Shown: positions 49,032-57,379, counted from the stretch's first letter. The stretch is 64,000 nt of DNA from Chloracidobacterium sp. (GCA_016712045.1 JADJRV010000017.1:1-64000), one strand, 5' to 3'. The notes: a model not told the origin generated them from the sequence alone. Numbers and translations: made by a program.

Positions 49032-49904
49032 TTAGATCACTTCGATTCGATCCCCGACACTGATCGTCTCACCGGGCGTCTCGGCGATGAGGTTTTGGCC
49101 AAACAACACTGCGTTCGCGCCGACGCCGAGCGACTCATATAGATCCGGAATAATATCTTTTGCCATTCGATAGGTCGCAAGCGTCTTTAACGGCTCTTTC
49201 CCCGAAAATTCCCCAACCGACTGCTCGACCGTTGTTATCACACAACGCTCACAAGGCTTTGTCGAGCGAAACGCCGCCTCACCGATGCGGATCTTTTGCC
49301 AAGCGTCCTCAGCAAATGCGTCCGTTTCCGCCACGACCAGATTTGGCCGAAAGCGGTTCATCGGCAGCGGTTGGAACTCCGGCACCTCATCTGATTCTTC
49401 GTGCGAATCGGCAATACGTTTGTTCAGATCCGCCAGCGAACCCTCACCGATCACCATCAGCGGATAGCCATCCGCAAAGCTGACGACCTCTTCACCGAGA
49501 TTAAACCGAGGATTTACGCCCCGCCGCGAAGTGTCGGGCATATAAACAAGCTGGCAATTCGTCCCCAAAACATCCGAAAACCACTCGCTCACTTGCCCGT
49601 TATAGATCTCGGCATCACAAACGCTGTTCCAAACCGTTACCCGCCCCCGCTCGCCCATATCCGGCTCGAACGGCACGTTCATAACTCCGTGGCCTTCACT
49701 GTCCACTTTCAACTGTCCACTTTCAACTGCGACAGCTATCGTCGCCATCTTCGGAAATTCCCTCTGCGTAAAGAACATCCCGTCCCGCGTGGTCAACATC
49801 CAACGGCGGTCGTATTGCAGACCGCGTTCCTCGATCAGTGCGGAATTGAGCGAGATTCCCTTTAGCGATTTGATCGGGTAAATATTAATTTCGGAAATGT
49901 GCAT
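49032..49904 (-). CDS. MOSC domain protein (YcbX-like)
   Basis: An N-terminal MOSC_N beta-barrel (MHISEINIYPIKSLKGISLN, LQYDRRWMLTTRDGMF) and a C-terminal MOSC domain with the conserved Cys in STKPCERCVITTV (typical DxxRCxxTTVD). MOSC proteins bind a sulfur/molybdenum cofactor and detoxify N-hydroxylated compounds. The ATG at 49904 is used because the longer frame would overlap the CIRCE/promoter of groES. A heptamer array (49694-49733) encodes the loop VAVESGQLKVDSEG in frame. It is divergent from groESL. Confidence 0.88.
   Translation of the reverse strand: MHISEINIYPIKSLKGISLNSALIEERGLQYDRRWMLTTRDGMFFTQREFPKMATIAVAVESGQLKVDSEGHGVMNVPFEPDMGERGRVTVWNSVCDAEIYNGQVSEWFSDVLGTNCQLVYMPDTSRRGVNPRFNLGEEVVSFADGYPLMVIGEGSLADLNKRIADSHEESDEVPEFQPLPMNRFRPNLVVAETDAFAEDAWQKIRIGEAAFRSTKPCERCVITTVEQSVGEFSGKEPLKTLATYRMAKDIIPDLYESLGVGANAVLFGQNLIAETPGETISVGDRIEVI
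49694..49733. repeat. Heptamer array inside the MOSC gene
   Basis: TCCACTT/TCAACTG units are repeated about four times (TCACTGTCCACTTTCAACTG, then TCCACTTTCAACTGCG). In frame, they encode a loop within the MOSC_N domain. Same class as the arrays in metH and the NamZ fusion, but with no neighbouring palindrome. Confidence 0.7.
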
Positions 49905-49954
49905 AAATGTGAGTGCGTTATTGTCAGATTTCGGCAGATGATCCCGCAAAATGC

Positions 49955-49983
49955 TTGACAGTCCAAGACCAGACGCATATACT
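49955..49983 (+). promoter_or_regulatory. groESL promoter (housekeeping sigma-70 type)
   Basis: TTGACA (49955-49960), a 17-bp spacer and TATACT (49978-49983): five of six bases match the -10 consensus and six of six match the -35. The -10 overlaps the CIRCE operator, so HrcA binding would block it directly. Confidence 0.88.
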
Positions 49984-50008
49984 AGCACTCATAGATCACG
50001 AGTGCTAA
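49982..50008. promoter_or_regulatory. CIRCE element (HrcA operator)
   Basis: CTAGCACTC-ATAGATCAC-GAGTGCTAA: the 9-9-9 layout of the HrcA-binding CIRCE element with one mismatch to TTAGCACTC in the left arm. It sits 60 bp before groES and overlaps the -10 box. It predicts heat-shock derepression of groESL. No hrcA is in the window. Confidence 0.95.
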
Positions 50009-50067
50009 AACTTATATTCATCGCTAGTGATCTGCCGTTATTTTACTAAATTAGGAGTAAATCAACT

Positions 50068-50382
50068 ATGTCAACAAACATTACACCACTACACGATCGC
50101 GTCATCATCCGTCGCATCGAAGACAACGTTAACCAGACCGCAGGCGGGCTTTATATCCCCGACACGGCAAAGGAAAAACCGCAAGAAGGCGAGGTTATCG
50201 CTGCCGGTGCGGGCAAATATAAAGAAGACGGCACGCGTCAGGCTTTGGACGTCAAAGCAGGCGACCGCGTCCTGTTCGGCAAATATTCGGGCAGCGAGAT
50301 CAAACTCGACGGCGACGAATTCATCATCATGCGCGAAGACGAGATCCTCGGCATCATTTCACGCGCAGGAGCAGCAGCTTAA
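50068..50382 (+). CDS. groES: Co-chaperonin GroES
   Basis: Co-chaperonin that caps the GroEL cage. 104 residues. PLHDRVIIRRIE at the N-terminus, the mobile loop around DNVNQTAGGLYIPDTAKEKP (binds GroEL), and GDRVLFGKYSGSEIKLDG are diagnostic. A Shine-Dalgarno, TAGGAG, lies 9 bp upstream. It is the first gene of the CIRCE-controlled groES-groEL operon. Confidence 0.98.
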   Translation: MSTNITPLHDRVIIRRIEDNVNQTAGGLYIPDTAKEKPQEGEVIAAGAGKYKEDGTRQALDVKAGDRVLFGKYSGSEIKLDGDEFIIMREDEILGIISRAGAAA

Positions 50383-50384
50383 GC

Positions 50385-50457
50385 AGTTGTCAGTTGTCAG
50401 TTGTCAGTTGTCGGAAAATTTCTGACTACTGGCTACCGGCTACCGACTACTGTTTCG
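50385..50457. repeat. Heptamer array in the groES-groEL spacer
   Basis: CAGTTGT repeated about four times (50385-50413), then CTGACTACTGGCTACCGGCT and ACCGACTACTG. It fills the 96-bp spacer between groES and the groEL Shine-Dalgarno. It is transcribed with the operon. Confidence 0.85.
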
Positions 50458-50478
50458 ACAATAGGAGAAACAAATATC

Positions 50479-52122
50479 ATGGCTAAACAAGTAGTACACG
50501 GAGAAGAATCACGCGCAGCTATCCTGCGTGGTGTTAATCAGCTCGCGGACGCAGTGAAAGTTACACTGGGACCGAAAGGGCGTAACGTAGTTATCGACAA
50601 AAAATTCGGCTCGCCGACGATCACCAAAGACGGTGTCACGGTCGCTAAAGAGATCGAATTGAAAGACACGCTCGAAAATATGGGCGCGCAGATGGTCCGC
50701 GAAGTCGCGAGCAAAACCAGCGACGTAGCCGGTGACGGCACGACGACCGCAACGGTTCTCGCACAGGCTATCTTCAAAGAAGGCGTTCGCACAGTTGCCG
50801 CCGGTGCAAACCCGATGGCGCTCAAACGCGGTATCGAAAAAGCGGTCGCAGCCGTAGTTGCTGAGATCCACACGATGGCAAAGCCCGTCTCGGGCGATTC
50901 GATCGCACAGGTCGGCACGGTTTCGGCCAACGGCGACAAAACGATCGGCACGATCATCGCTGAGGCGATGGACAAGGTCGGCAAAGACGGCGTTATCACC
51001 GTCGAAGAGTCGAAAACGATGGACACGCTTCTCGAAGTCGTCGAGGGCATGCAGTTTGACCGCGGCTATCTTTCGCCGTATTTCGTCACCGACGCCGACC
51101 GTATGGAAGCCGTCCTCGACGAGCCTTACATCCTGATCAACGAGAAAAAGATCTCGAACATGCGCGATCTGCTTCCTATTCTTGAGCAGGTAGCAAAAAT
51201 GGGCCGTCCGATGCTCATCATCGCTGAAGATGTTGACGGCGAAGCACTCGCAACCCTGGTTGTGAACAAGCTCCGCGGCACGCTCAACGTTGCTGCTGTC
51301 AAAGCACCTGGCTTCGGCGACCGCCGCAAGGCAATGCTCGAAGACATCGCGGTCCTCACGGGCGGCAAGGTCATCAGCGAGGATCTCGGCATCAAGCTCG
51401 AGACCATCACTCTCGAAGACCTCGGCAAAGCCAAGAAGGTCACCATCGACAAGGAAAACACAACCATTGTCGAAGGTGCCGGCAGCGGCGAAGCGATCGA
51501 CGGACGCATCAAAACCATCCGTAACCAGATCGAAGACACGTCCAGCGACTATGACCGTGAAAAACTGCAGGAACGTCTGGCGAAACTCGTCGGCGGTGTT
51601 GCGGTGATCAAGGTCGGTGCCGCTACCGAGACCGAGATGAAGGAAAAGAAAGCTCGTGTCGAAGACGCAATGCACGCAACCCGTGCTGCTGTCGAAGAAG
51701 GCATCGTGGCCGGCGGCGGAGTCGCTCTGGTCCGCGCATCGCGTGTTCTCGACAACTTCAACACCGAAAGCGAGGATTCCGATGAGATCATCGGCGTCAA
51801 TATCGTCAAGCGTGCCCTCGAAGAGCCGCTTCGCCAGATCGCCGGCAACGCCGGTATGGAAGGCGCAGTGGTCGTCGGCAAGGTCCGCGAAGGCGACGAC
51901 AGCTTTGGCTTTAACGCCGCGACCGAGAAGTACGAAGATCTCGTCGCAGCCGGTGTCATCGACCCCGCAAAGGTCACCCGCACCGCTCTCCAAAACGCAG
52001 CCTCGATCGCCGGCCTCATGCTGACGACCGAAGCCATGATCGCCGACGTCCAAGACGACAAGGGCGGCGACCCAATGGCCGGCATGGGCGGCATGGGCGG
52101 CGGCATGGGAATGGGAATGTAA
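50479..52122 (+). CDS. groEL: Chaperonin GroEL
   Basis: The 60-kDa ATP-dependent folding chamber. The start at 50479 (MAKQVVHGEESRAAILRGV) follows TAGGAG; the reading frame also runs back to 50401 through the repeat but that is not part of the gene. Motifs: GPKGRNVVIDKKFGSPTITK, GDGTTTATVLAQAIF (ATP), IAEDVDGEALATLVVNKLRG and GGGVALVRA, ending in the Gly/Met tail GGMGGGMGMGM. 547 residues, normal. It is the only groEL copy here, expressed with groES under CIRCE. Confidence 0.99.
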   Translation: MAKQVVHGEESRAAILRGVNQLADAVKVTLGPKGRNVVIDKKFGSPTITKDGVTVAKEIELKDTLENMGAQMVREVASKTSDVAGDGTTTATVLAQAIFKEGVRTVAAGANPMALKRGIEKAVAAVVAEIHTMAKPVSGDSIAQVGTVSANGDKTIGTIIAEAMDKVGKDGVITVEESKTMDTLLEVVEGMQFDRGYLSPYFVTDADRMEAVLDEPYILINEKKISNMRDLLPILEQVAKMGRPMLIIAEDVDGEALATLVVNKLRGTLNVAAVKAPGFGDRRKAMLEDIAVLTGGKVISEDLGIKLETITLEDLGKAKKVTIDKENTTIVEGAGSGEAIDGRIKTIRNQIEDTSSDYDREKLQERLAKLVGGVAVIKVGAATETEMKEKKARVEDAMHATRAAVEEGIVAGGGVALVRASRVLDNFNTESEDSDEIIGVNIVKRALEEPLRQIAGNAGMEGAVVVGKVREGDDSFGFNAATEKYEDLVAAGVIDPAKVTRTALQNAASIAGLMLTTEAMIADVQDDKGGDPMAGMGGMGGGMGMGM

Positions 52123-52166
52123 GCTCGGATTGCAATGCTCACGTTCCGTGAAGCGTAGTAAATACA

Positions 52167-52196
52167 AAAGGCCTCGTCATTCGACGGGGCCTTTTC
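52167..52196 (+). terminator. groESL terminator
   Basis: AAAAGGCCTCGTC-ATT-CGACGGGGCCTTTTC: a 13-bp stem with one mismatch followed by TTTTC. It lies 45 bp after the groEL stop. Confidence 0.85.
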
Positions 52197-52234
52197 TTAT
52201 TGCGTATGCCACGGTCAAAAATAGCAGCGGTGCC

Positions 52235-53170
52235 CTAGGTGTCTAGAGACTCGTTCCATTCGCTGCCCATCACCCAGGAGAGAGCGGACATTCGACCTTG
52301 GAGTAAGCCCCAGTCTATATCACTCCATCCAAGGTTTTCCCGGCCGTATTTCTTCTCGACTCTCGCGGCACCCTCGCAACCGAGCTTACCGGTTCCGGTG
52401 CATTCCTCGCGCCCTTTATCGTGCGAATAGACCATATGACGATTCCACCAGACCTTGTCCCAGAGCTCGTTGTATTCCTTGTGGATAGCGGGGTCCGCCC
52501 GGCGAAGGATCATCGCCCAGACCTCGCCGGGATTTTCCTCATCCGGCAGCCACTCGACCTTGTTCCCTTCATCGTCATAGCCGATCGGATAGCCGTTTGG
52601 ACCCTCGAGGCCTGGTTCTACTGGATCGGTCTTTTCTGAAGCGGTTCGTTGTATCTTATTGTCGTCGAGCGGGAAGAGGTCGAAAAAGCTCTTATTAAGT
52701 TCCTCGACCTGGCCCATCCACGGTTGTGGAAAAAGATGGGTTTCAATTTTGGCGCGTCGAAGCTTGAGCTGGCCTAAACCTCGAACGTCCGGGTTCGGGT
52801 CAAGCGAACCGATATACACGGTCGCAAACTCACGTTCTATAATCCACTCAACGCATGGCGTCTTGTTTGGCCCCCGGTTGGTGCATGGCTCAAGCGTCGT
52901 GTATATCGTCGCTCCCTTGAGGTCCACTCCTTTGAGCTTCTTTTCAAGGGCTATGAATTCGGCGTGGTCTCCCGGTCCGTCCTCGCCGCGATACGAGACC
53001 GCGATGATCTCGTCGTCCTTCACGACCACAGCTCCTACCGACGGCGTAGGGTCTGTCTTTCCCGGCTCCTGAACGCAGTTACGCGAAGCGTCCACGGCCC
53101 GCGTCATTGGCACGCCCGGGCCTCCGAGTTGTATATCCCATTTAGGGTTCCAGTTCTTTGGTTTACTCAT
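52235..53170 (-). CDS. RibD-like zinc deaminase with unknown C-terminal domain
   Basis: Residues about 18-135 form a cytidine-deaminase-fold domain: zinc ligands His69 (with catalytic Glu71, DHAE), Cys96 and Cys106 in TTLEPCTNRGPNKTPC, the layout of the RibD deaminase (TLEPC...TPPC) and of free-standing nucleotide deaminases. The last 170 residues (about 140-311) are hydrophilic and unassigned, with Cys pairs (EECTGTGKLGCEG). A riboflavin function is unlikely because there is no RibD reductase domain and no rib genes nearby. Related stand-alone deaminases act on nucleotides, including in phage defence, so a nucleotide-modifying or defence role is possible but unproven. It is followed by an AT-rich accessory block. 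Confidence 0.8.
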   Translation of the reverse strand: MSKPKNWNPKWDIQLGGPGVPMTRAVDASRNCVQEPGKTDPTPSVGAVVVKDDEIIAVSYRGEDGPGDHAEFIALEKKLKGVDLKGATIYTTLEPCTNRGPNKTPCVEWIIEREFATVYIGSLDPNPDVRGLGQLKLRRAKIETHLFPQPWMGQVEELNKSFFDLFPLDDNKIQRTASEKTDPVEPGLEGPNGYPIGYDDEGNKVEWLPDEENPGEVWAMILRRADPAIHKEYNELWDKVWWNRHMVYSHDKGREECTGTGKLGCEGAARVEKKYGRENLGWSDIDWGLLQGRMSALSWVMGSEWNESLDT

Positions 53171-53315
53171 TTTCTAAGGACTATAACACAGAGAGTCGGT
53201 GCAGGCCTGCGGGGTTGCGATTTTTTGAATTTAGGTAGAGAATCGCATAATCGCATGTCTTACCCTCGATTTATGAGGATCCCATTCTAGGAATACTTAT
53301 TAGGAGAAATCCCAA

Positions 53316-53981
53316 ATGTCTTCGGCCACAAGTTATCGTTACGCTCACCAGCTTTGGGTTGATTTTGTTTTTGGAAAGCAAGTTAGAACCGCTCAGCTAC
53401 GAATCTTGTTATATTCTTGTTCACCGCTATTTCTAGGATCGTTGGTTTCCTTCGTATCTGGATGGGCATCCGAATTCCATTCGAACTTAGCAATATATTA
53501 CGGGGTAATTGGAATCTACATTACTACCACGACCATCTGGTACGGGAGTAGGGCGAATTACGACACCTACGACCGGTTCCTACTCTGCTTTGATATTCCT
53601 GAGGACGAACGAAAGCAAATACTTGAGACTACGTTGTCGCGTTATTCAGCTAACGCAAGGCATTTTAGAACGGCTAGCGCAATCTTTGTTTTGGAGGCGG
53701 CTATCGCATACGTTGGCTTTTTTTTTTCACCAGTAGTTGAAGAGTTTCTCAATCGATATTTGGGCATTTCAACACTTCGATTTTTGGATTTCCAAACGGC
53801 GGGTTGGTACGGGTCAGAAGTTGCAACAAAGGCATTTTTCGTTACTTTACTTTTTGCTTTGTTCATTTCCCCTTCCTGCTACTGGGTACAGATTGATTTC
53901 AAGAATGCCATGGCTTTTGTTACAGATGGCTCGCAGCCCTGTTACTACAATGCCGCGCTTCATCAAGACGAATTTCGCTAA
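53316..53981 (+). CDS. Multi-pass membrane protein, N-terminal fragment
   Basis: Four probable helices (ILLYSCSPLFLGSLVSFVSG, AIYYGVIGIYITTTTIWYG, FVLEAAIAYVGFFFSPV, FFVTLLFALFISPSCYW) flanked by a charged loop (SRANYDTYDRFLLCFDIPED) give a 221-residue frame. A Shine-Dalgarno, TAGGAG, lies 11 bp before the ATG. It loses frame at TTT 53975-53977 (one extra T); DEFANLTAFYTRVSVVW continues in the next frame. The codons are more A/T-rich than those of neighbours such as uvrB. No family is recognised. Confidence 0.75.
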   Translation: MSSATSYRYAHQLWVDFVFGKQVRTAQLRILLYSCSPLFLGSLVSFVSGWASEFHSNLAIYYGVIGIYITTTTIWYGSRANYDTYDRFLLCFDIPEDERKQILETTLSRYSANARHFRTASAIFVLEAAIAYVGFFFSPVVEEFLNRYLGISTLRFLDFQTAGWYGSEVATKAFFVTLLFALFISPSCYWVQIDFKNAMAFVTDGSQPCYYNAALHQDEFR

Positions 53982-54384
53982 CTTGACAGCATTCTACACT
54001 CGCGTCAGCGTTGTATGGATTGCCTGCGCGACTTTGATTGTAGTGCTTTTTCGCGGCGACTCATCATACGCGATTCGTTCCTTTCTGATCATGTTGCTTA
54101 TCCTGGGCGTCGTAAACTTTATCGTGCCACAGCTTATCTATGCGAATGTGGTAGTCAAAGCCGAGTTGCATTGGCTTAAGATCGCTTACCATTCTGTCGA
54201 AAAAAACTTTGATTCGAATAGTGACAAGAGCAGTGATGATAGTAGCTCCGTTTTAAAGATAGAACCATATTATCTTGCTTATGATAGGTGGGTCTATCCA
54301 GTCCACGAGACCTATCTAATAATACTAGCTCAGGGAATATCTCTGGTGGGACTACAGAAGCTTGCAGACTTTTCTCTGTTTTAA
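53978..54384 (+). CDS. Multi-pass membrane protein, C-terminal fragment
   Basis: It continues from 53316-53981 after a +1 slip. Helices at VSVVWIACATLIVVLF, IRSFLIMLLILGVVNFIVPQ and YLIILAQGISLVGLQKLA, with a Ser/Asp-rich loop (DSNSDKSSDDSSS) between. The upstream open part of this frame, back to 53737, overlaps the first fragment and is a shadow. The full protein would have about 355 residues and seven membrane helices, ending 18 bp before the methyltransferase gene, so the two are co-transcribed. Confidence 0.72.
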
Positions 54385-54402
54385 GTTATAATCCTACAAA
54401 AT

Positions 54403-55332
54403 ATGTTAAAAGCAATAAAACCGCACCACCTTTCGGCTTATTTACGCAAGATAGACAAGATTTTTCCGGAGATGTCTGAGGCTAATCTACTAACTGCCGA
54501 CGATATTACAAATTACTACAACGAAAGTTATATTGGCTACTCCATCTTCCATTCGTGGAATGGTGCAATTCACATGGCAATCAGCCGCAATGGCAAATTC
54601 AGCAAGAGTGACTACTTTCGTCAAGCAGAGGAAGCGGCTAGTCTAGCGAAACGCCAGGCCTCGTCTGGGTTACTTTTGGAACTTGGATGCGGTAGGGGCT
54701 TTAACATTGGATATTTGGGGCATCAGTTGCCGGATTGGACATGTGTTGGCGTAGATTTCACTGAACGACACATAAATGATGCCACCAAAAGATACGACGA
54801 AGTCAAAAATGTTCGCTTTAATGTGGATGACTTCCACGAACTAAGCTCGATTGAAGACAAATCATGTGACATTATTTTGGGCGTCGAAAGCGTTTGTCAT
54901 GCATTGGATCTTCAGAAGGTTGCAGCCACCGTCGCTAAGAAGATAAAGCCGGGTGGTAAGCTAATCATTTTCGATGGTTTTCGCAGTTCTGAGCAAAGTG
55001 ATAACGCCGAACTAGAACAGGCGGCGACTTTAGCGGAAGCGGCTATGTCTGTGCCGAAGTCTCCTGAAGTATTGGCTTTCTGTGAGTGTTTTGAGAATGT
55101 CGGATTTCAACTTTGCGAGAATGAGGACCTTAGTGAGGCAGTTATGCCAAATTTAGTGCGCCTTTCTGATTTTGCAAAAGGGTTCTTTAAGTTTCCTGCA
55201 TTGACTAAGACCCTACTTCACGTGTTTCCACGAGGACTATTACGAAATGCGGTTGCGGGCATTCTAATGCCGATAACTGTCGGTTCTGGTATACATTCTT
55301 ACCGACGCCTTATATTTTCATATTCTGAGTGA
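54403..55332 (+). CDS. Class I SAM-dependent methyltransferase
   Basis: Rossmann methyltransferase: motif I LLELGCGRGFNIGYL (about 88-102), motif II acidic turn VGVDFTERH, motif IV-like DIILGVESVCHAL, and motif V KPGGKLIIFDGF. It resembles the sterol/small-molecule C- or O-methyltransferase group (UbiE/Coq5-like). The N-terminal 85 residues (MLKAIKPHHLSAYLRKID...YNESYIGYSIFHSW) carry a YNxSY-like start seen in cyclopropane/sterol methyltransferases. It is co-transcribed with the upstream membrane protein, suggesting a lipid or envelope substrate. AT-rich codon usage like its partner. Confidence 0.82.
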   Translation: MLKAIKPHHLSAYLRKIDKIFPEMSEANLLTADDITNYYNESYIGYSIFHSWNGAIHMAISRNGKFSKSDYFRQAEEAASLAKRQASSGLLLELGCGRGFNIGYLGHQLPDWTCVGVDFTERHINDATKRYDEVKNVRFNVDDFHELSSIEDKSCDIILGVESVCHALDLQKVAATVAKKIKPGGKLIIFDGFRSSEQSDNAELEQAATLAEAAMSVPKSPEVLAFCECFENVGFQLCENEDLSEAVMPNLVRLSDFAKGFFKFPALTKTLLHVFPRGLLRNAVAGILMPITVGSGIHSYRRLIFSYSE

Positions 55333-55379
55333 TCGGAAAGGGAAAAACGGTAAAGAATCGCGGTCAGACCTGCGACGTA

Positions 55380-55640
55380 ACAAATGCACAGTTCAAAATG
55401 CACAATGCATGATGTCTAAGTCCGCGAAGCGGACGGCATATTTGTAGCCCACAGTGCGAACTGTGGGTGCGACACCAACCAAAACCCAAGAGCCGTTGGA
55501 AACGGCGGCATAATATCCCGCGTTTTGTTATATCACCGTCTCCGACGGTTCAGATCGATCTGTAACGCTCTACCCACATCTCGCGATGTGGGCTACAACT
55601 ATTTCACCGTCTCCGACGGCTGGTTGGAAAAGAGTCGGGA
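55380..55640. repeat. Cluster of small palindromes, second spacer
   Basis: There is no gene here. Hairpins in sequence: TCCGCGAAGCGGA (55421-55433), CCCACAGTGCGAACTGTGGG (55448-55467), GCCGTTGGAAACGGC (55491-55505), CCGTCTCCGACGG (55537-55549), CCCACATCTCGCGATGTGGG (55573-55592) and CCGTCTCCGACGG again (55606-55618), with a run of AATGCACAATGCA heptamers just before (55383-55410). Built like the cluster at 15964-16299. Confidence 0.75.
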
Positions 55641-55756
55641 TCCGGCCTGCGATCTCGATCCTGTCCTACAACCCTGCTACCATTTTGGTTGGTTCCGGCC
55701 ACTGATCCTCAACAACGCGCTTAATCTCAAAATATTTAAACATCTGCTTATGAAAA

Positions 55757-55873
55757 GTGGTCCTTTTGGTGGTCCAAAGTGGTCCTTTTTGGCATAAATG
55801 GACCACTTTAGTCGATCTTGGTCCACCTTGGTCCACCCTGGTCCACCTGGTCGGGACCGGACCAAAAGGACCA
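55757..55873. repeat. GGTCCACCTT decamer repeat, copy 2 (largest)
   Basis: The left half holds GTGGTCCTTTTGGTGGTCC and AAGTGGTCCTTTTTGG units; the centre has ATGGACCACTTTAG, an inverted copy; the right half has three GGTCCACCTT/GGTCCACCCT units ending in the cap TGGTCGGGACCGGACC. The whole can fold into a very long hairpin. Same family as 16301 and 59831. Confidence 0.85.
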
Positions 55874-55882
55874 GATTTGGGC

Positions 55883-56027
55883 GCGGGGCCCGCACGAAGT
55901 AAGGGCGTAGCATTCAACTTGAGCGTAACGCCCTTACTCCGTGCGGGCTTCTGCCCAAGCAGCCGCCTAAAGGCGGGACTCCAAACGTAAGAAAGGCCGC
56001 GAACATTACGCTCGCGGCCTTTTTATT
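55883..56027. repeat. Palindromic repeat copy D fused to a repeated terminator cassette
   Basis: The GCCCGCACGAAGTAAGGGCG palindrome (55883-55955) is followed by GCCGCCTAAAGGCGGGACTC and then a terminator hairpin at 55992-56025 (AAAGGCCGCGA/TCGCGGCCTTTTT). This 145-bp composite recurs nearly unchanged at 57241-57378 in the same orientation. The two copies enclose the genes at 56043-57173. Confidence 0.85.
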
Positions 56028-56042
56028 TGATCTAGCGGGCGA

Positions 56043-56540
56043 TTATTGGACGGGGTTATCTTCGTCAAATTCTGTGATATCCATTAACTCGATGCCGCTG
56101 TGAAGCATCTCGATAGTTTCGAATGAAGTTTTATTTTGGTTCGCACCTCTGGCCATTGTGGGAACAGCGTTCTTGACCGTCCAGACCATTGCTGTTTTGC
56201 CGGCGTCGTCAACCAGACGTATGATCAGGTCAGTATTTGTACCTGTAAGGTTATTCAGGTTAGAAAGAAATGGGTTTGTGCTGTGCTTTGACGTAAAAAT
56301 AACCTTCTTCAATGTCACCTTGTTCGCCCCTTTTCCCATACCAGGCATAGTAGGATTACCGGCTGTAGCCTCTTCAAGGCCGGAAACTTCTTGGCCCTTG
56401 GCCCTATAGATCTTACCGTCGATCTTGTATTTGATCTCAAATCGGTAGTTCGGATCAGTCCAGCCCGAGGCCGAATTCTGACCAAAAGCCGCAATTGCAA
56501 ACAACAGCATTATCGATACTGAATAAATTAGTTTTTTCAT
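56043..56540 (-). CDS. Secreted T4 gp19-like (phage tail tube-type) protein
   Basis: Signal peptide MKKLIYSVSIMLLFAIAAFG, then a 143-residue domain that reads like the T4 gp19/contractile tail-tube family: MPGMGKGANKVTLKKVIF ends the first strands, and KTAMVWTVKNAVPTM with TSFETIEMLHSGIEL matches the usual WxxxNAWP...(E)xIETLELxHEG end. A signal peptide is not expected for an injection-system tube, and no sheath or baseplate genes are near. It may be a periplasmic relative of the fold (as with Hcp/gp19-like exported proteins). The ATG at 56540 is used; the 56564 one would add a polar extension. It forms a possible unit with the lipoprotein gene upstream. Confidence 0.65.
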   Translation of the reverse strand: MKKLIYSVSIMLLFAIAAFGQNSASGWTDPNYRFEIKYKIDGKIYRAKGQEVSGLEEATAGNPTMPGMGKGANKVTLKKVIFTSKHSTNPFLSNLNNLTGTNTDLIIRLVDDAGKTAMVWTVKNAVPTMARGANQNKTSFETIEMLHSGIELMDITEFDEDNPVQ

Positions 56541-56586
56541 ATTTTGCCCAAGGTTCGCAGACATTGTACACCAAAACCGATCGGAG

Positions 56587-57173
56587 CTACCGCTTGATCT
56601 GGGCGGTGAACGGGCCTTTGACGATGAGTTCTTTGCCGTCCTGTTTGCCTGAGACGTTTATCTCACCCTTGACGGTGTCGCCTTCGACCGAGATTATCTT
56701 TACCTCGCATGTGGCGGGGTCGGTCTGCTGAGACGGGTACAGATAGAGCCGCTGCTCCTTGCCGTCGCGAAAGACGTAGACGTTGATCAGCTCGAAGCTC
56801 ATCGGCCCCGTGCTTTTGGCGCCTTTGTATGACGCAGGCTTGAGCGGCGTATCGACCGTCGATCCCGCTTCGTCGTGAAGCGAGAGAAATATCTTGACCT
56901 GCTCGGGCGCCGTCAGCTTATCGCCGTGCGGATCTCTTTTCGCTCCGTCAGAGTCGAAATTGCGGATCGTTATCCAGCGAAGTGCGTGCTCCTGATTAGG
57001 GGCGTCCGAGCCGGAAAAAAGAGCCTTTTGCACGGTTGCCCCACTCCCTTTTTCAATAAACGGGATAGCAGTGCCTTCGCTTTTGATATCGATCGTCGAA
57101 CGCGGGCCGCCGCACGCGGCGATCAAAAACAAATAACAGGGACGACAAATTTTATATAATTTATTCTTCTCAC
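56587..57173 (-). CDS. Lipoprotein of unknown function
   Basis: A lipobox LIAACGG sits near the N-terminus, followed by a mature beta-rich domain (KALFSGSDAPNQEHALRWIT, STGPMSFELINVYVFRDG, VKGEINVSGKQDGKELIVKG). The best start is the GTG at 57173, behind GGAGAG, giving RRINYIKFVVPVICF. That frame meets the lipobox frame only if one base is added to the A/T run at 57125-57129, so another homopolymer slip is likely. As sequenced, the open frame begins further up (57270) in repeat DNA. Together with the gp19-like gene downstream it lies between two 140-bp direct repeats. Confidence 0.65.
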
Positions 57174-57240
57174 GGGCTTCTCTCCTTTCAACTTTTTTGC
57201 GGTTTCGTGATGATATACCAGACCCGGGATATTGCAAAGT

Positions 57241-57378
57241 GCTCGCACGGAGTAACGGCGCAGCATTCAACTTGAGCGTAACGCCCTTACTTCGTGCGGG
57301 CTTCTGCCCAAATGGCCGCCTAAAGGCGGGACTCCAAACGTGAGAAAGGCCGCGAGCATTACGCTCGCGGCCTTTTGT
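57241..57378. repeat. Palindromic repeat copy E with terminator cassette
   Basis: Near-copy of 55883-56027 in the same orientation: palindrome (57241-57309), GCCGCCTAAAGGCGGGACTC, and the terminator hairpin AAAGGCCGCGAGCATTACGC followed by TCGCGGCCTTTTG (57345-57377). Differences are a few scattered substitutions. Confidence 0.85.
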
Positions 57379-57379
57379 A

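Noticed and set aside
49904..49988. N-terminal extension of the MOSC protein to 49988
   Set aside because: It would overlap the groESL promoter and CIRCE, and the family N-terminus (MHISEINIYPIKSL) begins at 49904.
50385..50457. Short CRISPR-like array between groES and groEL
   Set aside because: Units are 7 bp with no spacers and no cas genes are present; it is a tandem heptamer array.
50509..52167. A 552-codon open frame on the strand opposite groEL
   Set aside because: It is the antisense shadow of groEL; its composition (Asp/His/Phe-rich, no family features) matches reverse reading of a high-bias gene.
56043..57173. Prophage or contractile injection system remnant
   Set aside because: Only one gp19-like gene is present, it has a signal peptide, and no sheath, baseplate, integrase or lysis genes are near.
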